A stretch of 64,000 nucleotides of DNA from Saccharospirillum salsuginis (GCF_014651855.1 NZ_BMXR01000003.1:372001-436000); one strand, 5' to 3'. Counted from the stretch's first letter, positions 27,410 through 37,096 are shown. Translations and numbers: made by a program. The notes: a model not told the origin generated them from the sequence alone.

Positions 27410-28834
27410 ATGGACGTTAAACCAGACAACCAGGGATTAAAGGTATTGTTTGTCGCCTACCACTACCTGCCAACCAAGGGCACTGGCATTCCCGGTTCGA
27501 TGCGAACCATCAAGTTCGTCAGAAATTTGAACAGTTGCGACTGTCATGTTCTGACGGTGCGAAAACCCGATGTCGTTGAATCCGAGTCACCTCTCGGTCA
27601 CCTAACCCCGCCGATCAACGGTGAAACAGTGCACCGTGCGGGGGCACTCGATCTGTTCGCAATGTTATTGCGTGTACGCCGCCGAATTAAGCGCTTGCTT
27701 GGCAAGACCGGTGATCGGGGTGCGCATACGACCCAGGTGTTCAAAAGCCAGTCTTCGAAGCCCGATCAATCGAAGAGTGCGATCCAAAGGTTCAAGGACT
27801 TTATTTACAACCTGTTTTATTTTCCGGACCAGGAAAGCCCCTGGATTCCGTTGGCTGTGATTAAAGGTTGGCGAGTGGTGCGGCGTGAACGGATAAACGT
27901 CATTTTTGCGACAGGATCTCCCTGGTCTGGATTATTGGCCGGGTATTTTATCAGTCGGTTGACGGGCATCCCTCTGGTTGTGGATTTTCGTGACCCTTGG
28001 GTCGGCAATCCATTTCATCACTCCAAAGGCCGCTTCCTGGACCGACTGGCGATTCGTATGGAAAAACGCTTGGTTCGACACGCTACCACAGTGTCACTGA
28101 ACACAGACGCCCTGCGAGACGAATTCCTCACCCGTTACCCCGATGTGGACGAAACCAAGCTGATTGTGTTGCCAAACGGTTACGATCGCCAGGAATTCGA
28201 TGGCCTCGGTGGTGATTCCGCTATTGGGAGCCGTTTGGATGAGATCACACTGTGCCATGCGGGATTTCTTTACGGCGTGAGAGATCCGGGTCCGCTTCTC
28301 GATGCCATTCGTCAAACTCAAACGGACCTGGACCAGCAGGGAGTTCGGGTGCGTTTTATACAGATCGGGCATGTTAAGCTGGACTACGACATCAATCAGC
28401 GGTATGCGGATCTGATCGACAGCGGTGGTCTTGAGCTTCTGCCTCAAAAATCATACAGAGAGTGCCTTGAGTATCTATCCAGTGCCGACATGCTGGTTAA
28501 TATCCAGCCCGGCACACAGACCCAGATTCCATCGAAGATCTACGACTATCTGGCGTTGAATAAGCCAATTCTCAATATTACTCCAGCCGACGGGGCCTTG
28601 GCTCGTATGGTGAGCGAATATGACTTTGGTGCACTGTGTAGCCCCGAAGACTGCTCCGCCATTGGTAGCGTGCTTCGGAAGCTGGCTCGGGACAAGCGGG
28701 ATGGTCGGCCCTTTGAGCCATACGCCAACCGGAATCAATTCGACATCGAGCGAATCAGCGAGAAGTTGAATGCCCGTTTTCAGTCAATCGTATTTGGTAC
28801 TTCAAGCGAATCAGTGGAGAGCGCGAGATCATGA
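27410..28834 (+). CDS. Glycosyltransferase family 4-like
   Basis: A 474-residue GT-B-like enzyme. The N-terminal half contains LFVAYHYLPTKGTGIPGSMR, a long basic linker of low complexity (about residues 95-130), and VIFATGSPWSGLLAGYFISRLTGIPLVVDFRDPWVGNP. The C-terminal half has LPNGYD and NIQPGTQTQIPSKIYDYLALNKPIL, which places the sugar-nucleotide site. It resembles glycosyltransferases of polysaccharide clusters whose donor is unknown. It is coupled to the sulfotransferase gene by a 4-base overlap, suggesting the sugar it adds is the one sulfated. The 206-base gap upstream is shared with the opposite sulfotransferase. Confidence 0.75.
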   Translation: MDVKPDNQGLKVLFVAYHYLPTKGTGIPGSMRTIKFVRNLNSCDCHVLTVRKPDVVESESPLGHLTPPINGETVHRAGALDLFAMLLRVRRRIKRLLGKTGDRGAHTTQVFKSQSSKPDQSKSAIQRFKDFIYNLFYFPDQESPWIPLAVIKGWRVVRRERINVIFATGSPWSGLLAGYFISRLTGIPLVVDFRDPWVGNPFHHSKGRFLDRLAIRMEKRLVRHATTVSLNTDALRDEFLTRYPDVDETKLIVLPNGYDRQEFDGLGGDSAIGSRLDEITLCHAGFLYGVRDPGPLLDAIRQTQTDLDQQGVRVRFIQIGHVKLDYDINQRYADLIDSGGLELLPQKSYRECLEYLSSADMLVNIQPGTQTQIPSKIYDYLALNKPILNITPADGALARMVSEYDFGALCSPEDCSAIGSVLRKLARDKRDGRPFEPYANRNQFDIERISEKLNARFQSIVFGTSSESVESARS

Positions 28835-29754
28835 GTGGGATTGAACAGGTGTTCATATTAGGGGCGCCGCGCTCGGGGACGACCTTTCTATCCAGTCTTC
28901 TGGAAAACACCCGCTTTGGGGTGCCTGTGGAAACCCATTTCATCACTAAATATTACAAGATTCTTGACCGTTACGGTGATCTTTCCAATGCAGGCTCTTT
29001 TCGCCGTTTGATGGAAGACATCCTGGCCGAAAGACCGGTCCAGCAATGGCGACTGCAATTGGATATTGATGAATTTTACCACTCGTTGGACGGGGACTAT
29101 CGGTACGCCAATATTGTCAACCGTCTGGTGTTGAGGCGGGAAGCCATGAGTGGTTATCAGGCCTGGGGGGATAAAACCCCTCACTATCTGGGCGATGTGG
29201 ATATTCTGTTCACTCTCTTTCCGGATGCCAAGTTCGTTTATATTGTGCGTGACGGTCGCGACGTGGCCTTGTCTCTGTTGCAGAAAAACTGGGGTCCAAA
29301 TAATGTCATGCGATGCGCAGAATATTGGGCCCGTCTCAATGACAAAGCCGAGACGATTGATCGTATTAAAGCCCGCGGTAACTTGTGGGAATTAAGCTAC
29401 GAAGGGTTGATCGAAGAAACGGAGTCATACATTGATCGCGTATACGGCTTTCTCGATGAGACCATAGACAAGTCGACTAAGAACCGTCTGGTTCAAAGTG
29501 TCAAAGGCAGTAATTACAATAAATGGAAGACCCAGATGTCACCGGAACAGATTCGAACCTTCGAGAGTGTGGCGGGAGACACCTTGATCCGGTTTGGCTA
29601 TGAAATCCAGACCGACTGCAAACCCCTGCCGGCCTGGAAAGCGATGCTTTACCGTATGCACGACCAGTATCGACGGGTTCTATTCCTGTTTGAAATCAAT
29701 GTCATCGACGGCATCAAGATCCGTTTCTTTGGTAAGGAGCCTTTCAACGAATGA
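28831..29754 (+). CDS. Sulfotransferase family protein (second)
   Basis: A 307-residue sulfotransferase distinct from the one at 26364. The 5'-phosphosulfate loop is LGAPRSGTTFLSSLLE near residue 11, and the 3'-phosphate region is VYIVRDGRDVALSLLQKNWG near residue 135. It lacks a signal peptide. It is read from an ATGA overlap with the glycosyltransferase gene. Its 3' end overlaps the 3' end of the convergent FG-GAP lipoprotein gene by 11 bases. Together with the first sulfotransferase this argues for a sulfated polymer. Confidence 0.85.
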   Translation: MSGIEQVFILGAPRSGTTFLSSLLENTRFGVPVETHFITKYYKILDRYGDLSNAGSFRRLMEDILAERPVQQWRLQLDIDEFYHSLDGDYRYANIVNRLVLRREAMSGYQAWGDKTPHYLGDVDILFTLFPDAKFVYIVRDGRDVALSLLQKNWGPNNVMRCAEYWARLNDKAETIDRIKARGNLWELSYEGLIEETESYIDRVYGFLDETIDKSTKNRLVQSVKGSNYNKWKTQMSPEQIRTFESVAGDTLIRFGYEIQTDCKPLPAWKAMLYRMHDQYRRVLFLFEINVIDGIKIRFFGKEPFNE

Positions 29755-32116
29755 GGTTCTCATAGACCAGGACCTTACCATGGCTCCACCCGATCGATGC
29801 GATATCCAGGTCTCCATCACCGTCCAGGTCCACTACTAAGGCTCCGTCGTGATGTTCGTCGCCCCGGTGGATGAGATGGGGGCGCCAGTCACTGCCCATC
29901 CCGTTCCGATTCTCCAGCCAGACCAAGCGAGCCTGGTCGGGTTGGTCGAGATCATGCTCACCGACGATAATGTCTATATCACCGTCTAGGTCAATGTCCC
30001 CGATGCCCAGGCTCATAGGGCCTGTCAGGGTGGGCAGTGGGTGTTCCAGCCAGGGCTCGTAAAGGTCTTCAGGCTGCTCGTACCAGACCAGTTTGCCGGC
30101 ACGGCTGGCCGATTCGAAGCCTACGACAATATCCAGTCGACCGTCATTATTGAGGTCGACAAGGCGGTGCCGGTCGGGCCGTTCCCGGGTGCGGCTGATC
30201 CAGTGGGTCTCCCAGCCCGAGTTGCTGCGCGCAAGCCAAGCCGTGCCTGTGACAATTTCAGGCGATTCGTCGCCGTCCAGGTCAATCACGGTTATCGCTT
30301 CGTCCTGGGAGAAATCCGATATCCGTCGCCAGCGCCAGATGCTATGGGTGGGTTCTACCGGAACTGATAAGGCTTGCAGGCCTTCGTTCTGTCGATGCCA
30401 GGACAATATAGCCTGTGGCCCGCCCTGTATCCCGGTTGCCCAGTCGATGCCTTGTAAAAAGTCTCCGCTCGCGGGTTCGATATTGGTATGGAGCTCGAAT
30501 CGACCTTGGCCGTCGTTCTCGGCCCAGGCAAGTTGGTCACCGGACTGCTCATAGTCGTACTCCCGAATGCCGAGCCGGTTCAAAAGGCGTCTGAGCAGAC
30601 CGGGTTGCTGGTTGTAACCCCGCCAACCCGATGCCAGGACATCGACATCGCCATCGTCGTCAAAATCCTTCAGCAGTGCCACGTTGGCCGCGGGATCGCC
30701 AAATGGGGTTCGAGTCCAGGTACTGCCAAGTGACTCGGGTTGTCGATACCAGTGGCCGCCGCTGGCCAGATCGGTCGCACCGTCACCGTTCAGGTCGGCG
30801 GCGAGAATGAAAGTCGCCTGCCCCGGCCGGCTATCGTCAATCAAGTGGCGTCGCCATCCGATTCGGGAGCTAGACTGGTTGCGCCAGAGGTAAACCGGGT
30901 ACTCGTAGTCCTTATCGTCCTCGAACTGCCAGTTGGTACCCATCAAGTCGATATCGAAGTCATTGTCGATGTCCGCCGCACGCATGCTGTGGGAAGAAAG
31001 CTCGGAAATGCGATTCCGGCGCCAACCTTCTTCACTTTTCATATAGAGTTTGACTGGATTATCGCCTTCGCCCTGGTTCATTTCCGCCGTCACTATATCG
31101 AGGTCCCCCGTGCCGTCGATGTCGAGGGCTGCTACAAAATGGTGCGCCGCCTCGACGCGAGCATCGACCACTTCTTCTCGCCATGTTCCATCTGGATCAG
31201 AGGGTGCTTCGAACCAGGACAAACGATAGTATTGACCGGCCTGCTCGGCAGGCGAAAGCACGATATCCGGCCGGCCATCCCGATTGATATCGGCAACATC
31301 GATGAAGACGTCGGGCCAGGACCAGTCACCGGCATAGTCCCTGGTGTTCCAGTCGATATCGTTGCTTACTGTCCCCGGGTTCTTCAGCCATTGCTGATTG
31401 ACCACGATGTCCGGGTATCCGTCCCTATCCATGTCCGCAACGGCCAAACCTTCGCCGTGTACCGAGGGGATGTGGATATGGGAAAAACGCTGACCGTCGT
31501 CTTGCCGCAGTATATGAACAAGATGTCCGTCATGGTGGCCGAACAGACTTTGGTTGCGTCCGACCAAGTCGAGGTCGCCATCGAGATCCAGATCCGTGAC
31601 TTCGAGATCATGCAGAAGCAGCGGGCTGATGCGTTTGGGAGCCCATTCGGGGCCTTTGAGCCAGATAACCCCCTGATCGGCGACTAAAACGATATCATTG
31701 TGTCCGTCGGCGTTGATGTCGGCGACTTCAATGTCGGTGCGAACTTTATAATTTTCGGTTATAGAGTGGCGCTGCCAGGTCGGGTTTTCGTACCACACCA
31801 GTTCCCCACCCGCGCCGGTTCGATCGAACAGTCCGACCTTGCGAAGCAGTCGCTCGCCCAAAGACAAGCGCCGGGGCTGGTGGCCTCCGACGACTACATC
31901 GAGTAAGCCATTTCCATTGATATCCCCCAGCGTTTTACCCCATGGAGCACGGGGGCCATGACTGTCCAGTATTTCCAGGGTGAACCGGGATTCGGCCGAT
32001 GACGTTGACGGTGTTGAAGGATCGCAAGCAGCAACAACTAGAAGGGCGATCAGTAACAAAGGAATCAGTATCTTAAAGAGCTTAGGTCGTATTGGAATAA
32101 AGAGAAGTGGGTTCAT
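29744..32116 (-). CDS. FG-GAP/VCBS repeat lipoprotein
   Basis: This 790-residue lipoprotein has a signal sequence ending in VAAC (Cys31). The next residue is Asp (CDPS), which in enteric bacteria keeps a lipoprotein in the inner membrane; the rule may differ here. The mature part is built from about thirteen copies of a calcium-loop motif of the form D-x-D/N-x-D/N-G-x-x-D-I/L, such as DINGNGLLDVVVGG and DLDGDGDLDIASI, as in beta-propeller FG-GAP/VCBS proteins. Such propellers bind ligands or partners and need calcium. ATG 32116 is used because AAGGA precedes it. There is no catalytic motif, so a polymer-binding or assembly role is a guess. Confidence 0.75.
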   Translation of the reverse strand: MNPLLFIPIRPKLFKILIPLLLIALLVVAACDPSTPSTSSAESRFTLEILDSHGPRAPWGKTLGDINGNGLLDVVVGGHQPRRLSLGERLLRKVGLFDRTGAGGELVWYENPTWQRHSITENYKVRTDIEVADINADGHNDIVLVADQGVIWLKGPEWAPKRISPLLLHDLEVTDLDLDGDLDLVGRNQSLFGHHDGHLVHILRQDDGQRFSHIHIPSVHGEGLAVADMDRDGYPDIVVNQQWLKNPGTVSNDIDWNTRDYAGDWSWPDVFIDVADINRDGRPDIVLSPAEQAGQYYRLSWFEAPSDPDGTWREEVVDARVEAAHHFVAALDIDGTGDLDIVTAEMNQGEGDNPVKLYMKSEEGWRRNRISELSSHSMRAADIDNDFDIDLMGTNWQFEDDKDYEYPVYLWRNQSSSRIGWRRHLIDDSRPGQATFILAADLNGDGATDLASGGHWYRQPESLGSTWTRTPFGDPAANVALLKDFDDDGDVDVLASGWRGYNQQPGLLRRLLNRLGIREYDYEQSGDQLAWAENDGQGRFELHTNIEPASGDFLQGIDWATGIQGGPQAILSWHRQNEGLQALSVPVEPTHSIWRWRRISDFSQDEAITVIDLDGDESPEIVTGTAWLARSNSGWETHWISRTRERPDRHRLVDLNNDGRLDIVVGFESASRAGKLVWYEQPEDLYEPWLEHPLPTLTGPMSLGIGDIDLDGDIDIIVGEHDLDQPDQARLVWLENRNGMGSDWRPHLIHRGDEHHDGALVVDLDGDGDLDIASIGWSHGKVLVYENLIR

Positions 32117-32437
32117 AAGAATATTCCTTGAGTCGTACCCCGGGAGACTTCCTTGTTGGGTTACAAGACCCTGATAGGCTAATAGCAATGATACCTGAAT
32201 GCCAGTGTTAGACAGATTGCCCGTATTATCAATGAGTTACCAAATCGAACACAGATCCGGATTGAAACCTGTTCGAGTTCGACTAAAATCATTGTGATTG
32301 AAAAAACTGTTCAGCCGCCCCTCTCTCGTGGTATAAGGTGTACGCGGAAAGGAAGTAAGGGCCGTCTTTCTGTCGGGCTCGAAGGGTATAAGGATTCAAT
32401 GCACGGAAAGCCCAACGATCAAGCAAAGGATGCAAGG
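32117..32437. promoter_or_regulatory. Divergent intergenic region
   Basis: A 321-base gap between the minus-strand lipoprotein and the plus-strand sugar operon, which should hold both promoters. It is AT-richer than its surroundings, and frames in it look non-coding. I see no clear operator or terminator. Starts upstream of 32438 exist for the next gene (32294, 32399), so part of it could be translated. Confidence 0.3.
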
Positions 32438-33340
32438 ATGTCAGTTGTTCCCTCCTCATCAGTAGCAAAAGTAGCCATAGGCTTGCCTGTCTATAATGGT
32501 GAACGTTACCTCGAAGAAACGCTGGATTCTGTTCTCAGTCAGACATTCGACGATTTCGACCTGTTCATAGCCGACAACGCCTCCACGGATCGAACCGAGA
32601 CCATTTGCCGTGATTACGCCAGCCGTGACCACCGGATTCACTACATACGCAACCCGCTTAATCTTGGCGCCGCCAAAAACTACACGTGTTGCTTTCAACC
32701 CGCCAAGGCACCTTATTTCCGTTGGCAAAACGCTGACGACCCCATCGAACCGACGCTGATCGAACGTTGCGTGTCGGTACTGGATTCTGAACCGGAGGTC
32801 ATTCTGGCCTACGGTAAGAGTAAAATCATTGACGAGAACGGCCTCGTTACCTCGGACTATGAAGACAACCTTAACCTGACGAACCCGGTAGTCTCCCAAC
32901 GATTCAAAGAGTGTATTCACAATATCGGGCTGCAAAACCTGATGTACGGCTTGATTCGGCGAGATGTTCTGGAGCGAACCGCGCTGCTCGGTGATTACCT
33001 CGCATCGGACATTAATTTGATCGGTGAACTGTCACTTTATGGCCAGTTTCGGGAAATCCCGGAACACCTATTTAACCGACGCATGCATCCTCAGGCCAGT
33101 AGTTGGGATCGCAAGGACATAGATCGCCAGAAAGATTTCTGGAATCCGGCAAAGCGTAGGCTTGTCATGCAAACCTGGCGTAGCATATATGAATTTTACA
33201 AGGCCGTTTATCAGGCACCGATACCGTTGAAGGACAAGGCGATAATCAGCCGTTTCCTGATTAAGCGGGCCTATTGGCACAAGACGTATATGAAGAATGA
33301 ATTGGTGGATCTGATCCGATTTGGCATCTTGAAAGGTTAA
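32438..33340 (+). CDS. Glycosyltransferase family 2
   Basis: A soluble GT-A enzyme of about 300 residues. The start of the fold reads IGLPVYNGERYLEETLDSVLSQTF, then IADNASTDRTETICRDYA for nucleotide binding, and WQNADDPIEPTLIERC with the DxD-like Asp-Asp. The C-terminal part has basic and aromatic residues near the end (FLIKRAYWHKTYMKNEL). It is the first gene of the second sugar operon. ATG 32438 is chosen as the start closest to the conserved domain, with AAAGG upstream; a longer form from 32294 cannot be excluded. Confidence 0.8.
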   Translation: MSVVPSSSVAKVAIGLPVYNGERYLEETLDSVLSQTFDDFDLFIADNASTDRTETICRDYASRDHRIHYIRNPLNLGAAKNYTCCFQPAKAPYFRWQNADDPIEPTLIERCVSVLDSEPEVILAYGKSKIIDENGLVTSDYEDNLNLTNPVVSQRFKECIHNIGLQNLMYGLIRRDVLERTALLGDYLASDINLIGELSLYGQFREIPEHLFNRRMHPQASSWDRKDIDRQKDFWNPAKRRLVMQTWRSIYEFYKAVYQAPIPLKDKAIISRFLIKRAYWHKTYMKNELVDLIRFGILKG

Positions 33341-33359
33341 CTGGAGTAACGGAGCGACT

Positions 33360-34385
33360 ATGAAAGTACTGGTAACCGGGCACAAGGGATTTATTGGAAC
33401 AGTGATGGTGCCCATGCTGTTGGAAGAAGGGTTTGATGTCACCGGCATCGACACCGACCTGTATCGGTATTGCACCTACGGCGATGAACCATTGGAGGTA
33501 CCCTCTATCAATAAAGACGTCCGCGACGTCGAAAAAGAGGATTTGCAGGGTTTTGACGCTATCGTACATCTCGCCGCCCTGTCTAACGACCCTCTCGGTA
33601 ACATCAATCCGGACCTGACCTACGACATCAACTACCATGCATCCGTACGATTGGCGGAAATGGCGCGTGATGTAGGCGTGAAGCGCTTTCTGTTCGCCTC
33701 CTCTTGCAGCATGTACGGCAAAGCAGGTGAGGATGTGCTGGACGAGACCGCAGACTTCAACCCCGTGACACCGTATGCCAAATCCAAGGTATTGGTTGAA
33801 CGAGACGTCTCCGCTATGGCTACCGATGGTTTCAGCCCGGTCTTCCTGCGTAATGCGACCGCTTATGGCGTATCGCCGCGTATTCGCTTCGACCTGGTAA
33901 TCAATAACCTTGTTGCCTGGGCACACACTACCGGCAAGATCCTGATGAAGAGTGACGGCACTCCGTGGCGACCGCTGGTTCACATAGAGGACATCACACA
34001 GGCAGTAGTTTGTGCATTGAAAGCGGAACAGAGCGTGATTCACAATTTGGCTGTGAATGTCGGCAGCAATGAAGAAAATTACCAGATGCGGGATCTGGCG
34101 CGCTTCGTCAAGGAGACCGTTCCCGGTTGCGAGATAGAGTACGCTGAAGATGCGGGTCCCGATTTGCGATCCTACCGTGTTAGTTTCGACAAGATACATC
34201 GCGTGTTTCCGGACTTCAGCACCCGATGGACAGCGCGTCAAGGCGTGGAACAATGCTACCAGTCCTATTTGAGATTCGGTCTTGGACGGGACGACTATGA
34301 AGGCATCAAGTACAAGCGCATCGCTCATATCATGAATCTGATCGAAGACGGAAAATTGAACACCGATCTGCGCTGGCAGATCTAG
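33360..34385 (+). CDS. NAD-dependent epimerase/dehydratase (SDR family)
   Basis: This 341-residue extended SDR has the Rossmann motif TGHKGFIG at 6-13, the SSCSMYG segment near 114-120, and catalytic Tyr139 and Lys143 in TPYAKSK. The WRPLVHIEDI segment is typical of nucleotide-sugar epimerases and dehydratases. Its exact reaction is not clear. It opens a run of nucleotide-sugar genes (RmlC-like, SAF oxidoreductase, RfbF-like, PIG-L). Because an RfbF-like cytidylyltransferase is encoded nearby, its substrate may be a CDP-sugar. That is inference. Confidence 0.8.
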   Translation: MKVLVTGHKGFIGTVMVPMLLEEGFDVTGIDTDLYRYCTYGDEPLEVPSINKDVRDVEKEDLQGFDAIVHLAALSNDPLGNINPDLTYDINYHASVRLAEMARDVGVKRFLFASSCSMYGKAGEDVLDETADFNPVTPYAKSKVLVERDVSAMATDGFSPVFLRNATAYGVSPRIRFDLVINNLVAWAHTTGKILMKSDGTPWRPLVHIEDITQAVVCALKAEQSVIHNLAVNVGSNEENYQMRDLARFVKETVPGCEIEYAEDAGPDLRSYRVSFDKIHRVFPDFSTRWTARQGVEQCYQSYLRFGLGRDDYEGIKYKRIAHIMNLIEDGKLNTDLRWQI

Positions 34386-34448
34386 TTCAGCCTAGATGAG
34401 CCGTGCGCCTGCTCGGCTCAAGTATTACCGGGAAGGAGCCGAACCAAG

Positions 34449-34979
34449 ATGAACTTCACCGAATCACCCATCGCGGGAGCCTATATTATCGACGTCAATC
34501 GAATCGGGGACGATCGTGGCTTCTTCGGCCGTTTATGGTGTGAACAGGAATTTGAGAAAATGGGACTGGTGACCCGGATTCGCCAGTCGAATATTGGCGT
34601 CAGCCGTACGGCAGGTACGCTCAGAGGCCTCCACTATCAAAGAGCCCCCCACCAGGAAGTCAAAATCGTCCGATGTTCGCGTGGAGCTATGTACGATGTG
34701 ATTGTTGACCTTCGTACTGATTCACCCTCCTACGGACAATGGTTCGGTTTGGAGTTGAACCAGGATAATGCCACGATGTTGTATGTGCCCGAGGGTTGCG
34801 CTACGGGTTACCAAACGCTGGTGGATGATACCGAAATGTACTACCTGACGTCGGAGTTCTATCACCCTGAGTCCGCTACTGGAGTGCGCTACAATGATCC
34901 GTCTTTCAATATTCAGTGGCCGATGGAAGTAACGGTCATATCCGACAACGACACTCAATGGCCGGATCATACCGGCTAG
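34449..34979 (+). CDS. RmlC-like dTDP-4-dehydrorhamnose 3,5-epimerase family protein
   Basis: This 176-residue cupin matches the RmlC layout. The catalytic base His62 lies in LRGLHYQ, Lys72 in EVKIVRC, and Tyr138 in SEFYHPE; the RFFGR-like FFGR region near the start is also present. It lacks the usual rmlA, rmlB and rmlD neighbours, so it may epimerise a different 4-keto sugar. Family members act in the cytoplasm and have no cofactor. It lies 63 bases after the SDR gene and 19 bases before the SAF oxidoreductase. Confidence 0.85.
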   Translation: MNFTESPIAGAYIIDVNRIGDDRGFFGRLWCEQEFEKMGLVTRIRQSNIGVSRTAGTLRGLHYQRAPHQEVKIVRCSRGAMYDVIVDLRTDSPSYGQWFGLELNQDNATMLYVPEGCATGYQTLVDDTEMYYLTSEFYHPESATGVRYNDPSFNIQWPMEVTVISDNDTQWPDHTG

Positions 34980-34998
34980 CGCAAAACGGGGAATTGCC

Positions 34999-36282
34999 AT
35001 GATCATCGTCGATACAGCGATCGCCAAACGACTGGAAGAAGACCGACCCATACGGGTCGCCATGGTTGGCGCAGGTTACAGTGCCAAGCACATCGCCTCC
35101 CAGATTTTAAGTTCGTTTCCCGCTATCCATCTGGCGGTTATTGTGAACCGAACACCGCCCAATGCCCTGGCAACCTACCGGCAAGCCGGTGCCGACAACG
35201 TCGAGACGGTCAATACCGTCGGCCAGGTACAGGATATTATTGCCCGTCGGGGTCACGCGGTGACAGACAATCTGGATGCGGTCATCGACGCACCGGACAT
35301 TGATGCTGTAATAGAGACCACTGGTGAAGTGGAGTATGGTGCCTACGCAGCTTTGAAGTCGATTCAGGCGGGCAAACATACTTTTGTTCTCAACTGCGAA
35401 ATGGATGCCACGGTCGGCCCTTTATTGAAAGCCTATGCTGATGAACGCGGGGTTGTTTACTCCAACTCTGACGGCGATGAACCGGGTGTCGCATCCAATC
35501 TGGCACGGCATGTACGCACCATGGGGCTGGAGGTGGTCGGTGCCGGCAACCTGAAAGGGTTCTATGATGTGCATCGGACACCGGAGACTCAGCGAGCCTT
35601 TGCCGAGGCGAATAACCAGAAACCGCATATGATGACGTCATTTGTCGACGGCACCAAGTTGTCGATGGAACTCACGGTAACGGCCAATGCCCTCGGATTT
35701 GGAGTGGGAAAGCGTGGAATGCACGGAGTGGCGTGCGACGATGTCCGCACCAGTCTGCAACATTTCCCGGAAGGCGCCTTTCAGCCCGGTAAAGGTATCG
35801 TAGATTTTTTGCTGGGAGCTGCGCCGTACACCGGTGCATTTGTGGTCGGACATACCGAGCACCCGATGAAGCAGGACTATCTTAAATATCTGAAGATGGG
35901 TGACGGACCCTTTTATATATTCTATACACCCTTTCATTTACCCCAGTTGGAAATCCCGATCACGGTGGCTCGCGGGGTTCTGTGCGGAGATGCGGCGGTC
36001 GCACCTAAAGGCGCGCCGCAGTGTGAAGCCGTCGCCATCGCCAAGCGGGACCTGAAAGCGGGCGACACACTCGATGGCATCGGTGGCTATACCAACTACA
36101 CTTTAATCGATAACTTCGATGTCAGCCTGAAAGATAACCTACTGCCGATGGGTGTATCCGAAGGCTGTGTCATGAAGCGTGATGTACCGATAGACAAAGC
36201 CCTGACGTACGACGATGTGATTCTACCCGATAACCGGCAGATCGATCAGTTGCGTCGCGACATGATCAATCGATTTTTCTAA
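34999..36282 (+). CDS. NAD(P)-dependent oxidoreductase with C-terminal SAF domain
   Basis: A 427-residue protein with a Rossmann start (VAMVGAGYSAKHIASQIL) of the homoserine-dehydrogenase-like kind, a middle domain with TGEVEYGAYAALKSIQAGKH, and a C-terminal SAF domain (about residues 335-415) seen in EAVAIAKRDLKAGDTL and GVSEGCVMKRDVP. The SAF domain is shared with antifreeze-like sialic-acid synthases and altronate dehydratases. Relatives occur in polysaccharide clusters beside RfbF-like enzymes. It probably reduces or oxidises a keto sugar or sugar acid, but no substrate can be read. Confidence 0.7.
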   Translation: MIIVDTAIAKRLEEDRPIRVAMVGAGYSAKHIASQILSSFPAIHLAVIVNRTPPNALATYRQAGADNVETVNTVGQVQDIIARRGHAVTDNLDAVIDAPDIDAVIETTGEVEYGAYAALKSIQAGKHTFVLNCEMDATVGPLLKAYADERGVVYSNSDGDEPGVASNLARHVRTMGLEVVGAGNLKGFYDVHRTPETQRAFAEANNQKPHMMTSFVDGTKLSMELTVTANALGFGVGKRGMHGVACDDVRTSLQHFPEGAFQPGKGIVDFLLGAAPYTGAFVVGHTEHPMKQDYLKYLKMGDGPFYIFYTPFHLPQLEIPITVARGVLCGDAAVAPKGAPQCEAVAIAKRDLKAGDTLDGIGGYTNYTLIDNFDVSLKDNLLPMGVSEGCVMKRDVPIDKALTYDDVILPDNRQIDQLRRDMINRFF

Positions 36283-36310
36283 CTCACTCTAGGAACCGGA
36301 AGCCTGTGTT

Positions 36311-37096
36311 ATGAAAGTGGTCTTGTTTTGTGGAGGTCTGGGTATGCGTCTGCGTGAATACTCGGACAGCATTCCCAAGCCCATGGTACCGATTGGACAC
36401 CGTCCCATCGCCTGGAATCTGATGAAGTTCTATTCTCATTTCGGTCACAAGGACTTCATCATGTGTTTGGGTCATAACGCGCATGTCATCAAGGACTATT
36501 TCCTGAAATATGATGAATGCCTGACGAACGACTTCGTTCTCGAAGGGGGCAAAGCTCAGTTGGTCAAGACCGACATTCATGACTGGCGCATAACCTTTGC
36601 CGATACGGGTTTGAAGTCAAACATCGGCATGCGACTGAAAGCGGTCGAGAAATACCTGGATGATCTGGACCCTGATGATCTATTCATGGCCAACTACGCC
36701 GATGGTCTATCCGACGTGCCTTTGAACCAGATGCTGGAGTATTTCCAGGGAACGGACAAGGTCGCCTGTTTTCTCTGCGTGAAACCTCAGCAAACCTTCC
36801 ATTATGTGCGTTTAAACGACGACGGCACCGTTCATAGCATCCAGGACACGACCAATACCGGCTTGACCGTTAATGGTGGCTACTTCATCTTCAAGAAGCG
36901 GATATTCGACTACGTCAGGGACGGCGAGGAGCTGGTTCATGAACCTTTCGAGCGACTGATCGCTGAAAATCAGTTGGTCGCCTATCAATACGACGGCTTC
37001 TGGAAGTGTATGGATACGTTCAAGGATAAGCAGGCATTTGACGAGCTTTATGCAAGTGGTGATTGTCCCTGGGCCGTATGGAGATCGAAGGAATAG
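36311..37096 (+). CDS. Glucose-1-phosphate cytidylyltransferase-like (RfbF family)
   Basis: A 261-residue nucleotidyltransferase with the start CGGLGMRLREYSDSIPKPM, matching the GG-x-G-x-R-L...PKP signature. The later segments DFIMCLGHNAHVIKDYF, HDWRITFADTG and FMANYADGLSD are those of the RfbF group, which makes CDP-glucose from CTP and glucose-1-phosphate. No CDP-glucose 4,6-dehydratase (RfbG) is obvious beside it; the SDR at 33360 may take that place. The gene ends two bases before the PIG-L start. Confidence 0.8.
   Translation: MKVVLFCGGLGMRLREYSDSIPKPMVPIGHRPIAWNLMKFYSHFGHKDFIMCLGHNAHVIKDYFLKYDECLTNDFVLEGGKAQLVKTDIHDWRITFADTGLKSNIGMRLKAVEKYLDDLDPDDLFMANYADGLSDVPLNQMLEYFQGTDKVACFLCVKPQQTFHYVRLNDDGTVHSIQDTTNTGLTVNGGYFIFKKRIFDYVRDGEELVHEPFERLIAENQLVAYQYDGFWKCMDTFKDKQAFDELYASGDCPWAVWRSKE

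Noticed and set aside
30740-31687. 315-codon plus-strand frame opposite the FG-GAP lipoprotein gene
   Set aside because: It arises from the codon pattern of the repeat-rich gene; the minus-strand protein has the regular D-x-D-x-D-G repeats and a lipobox.
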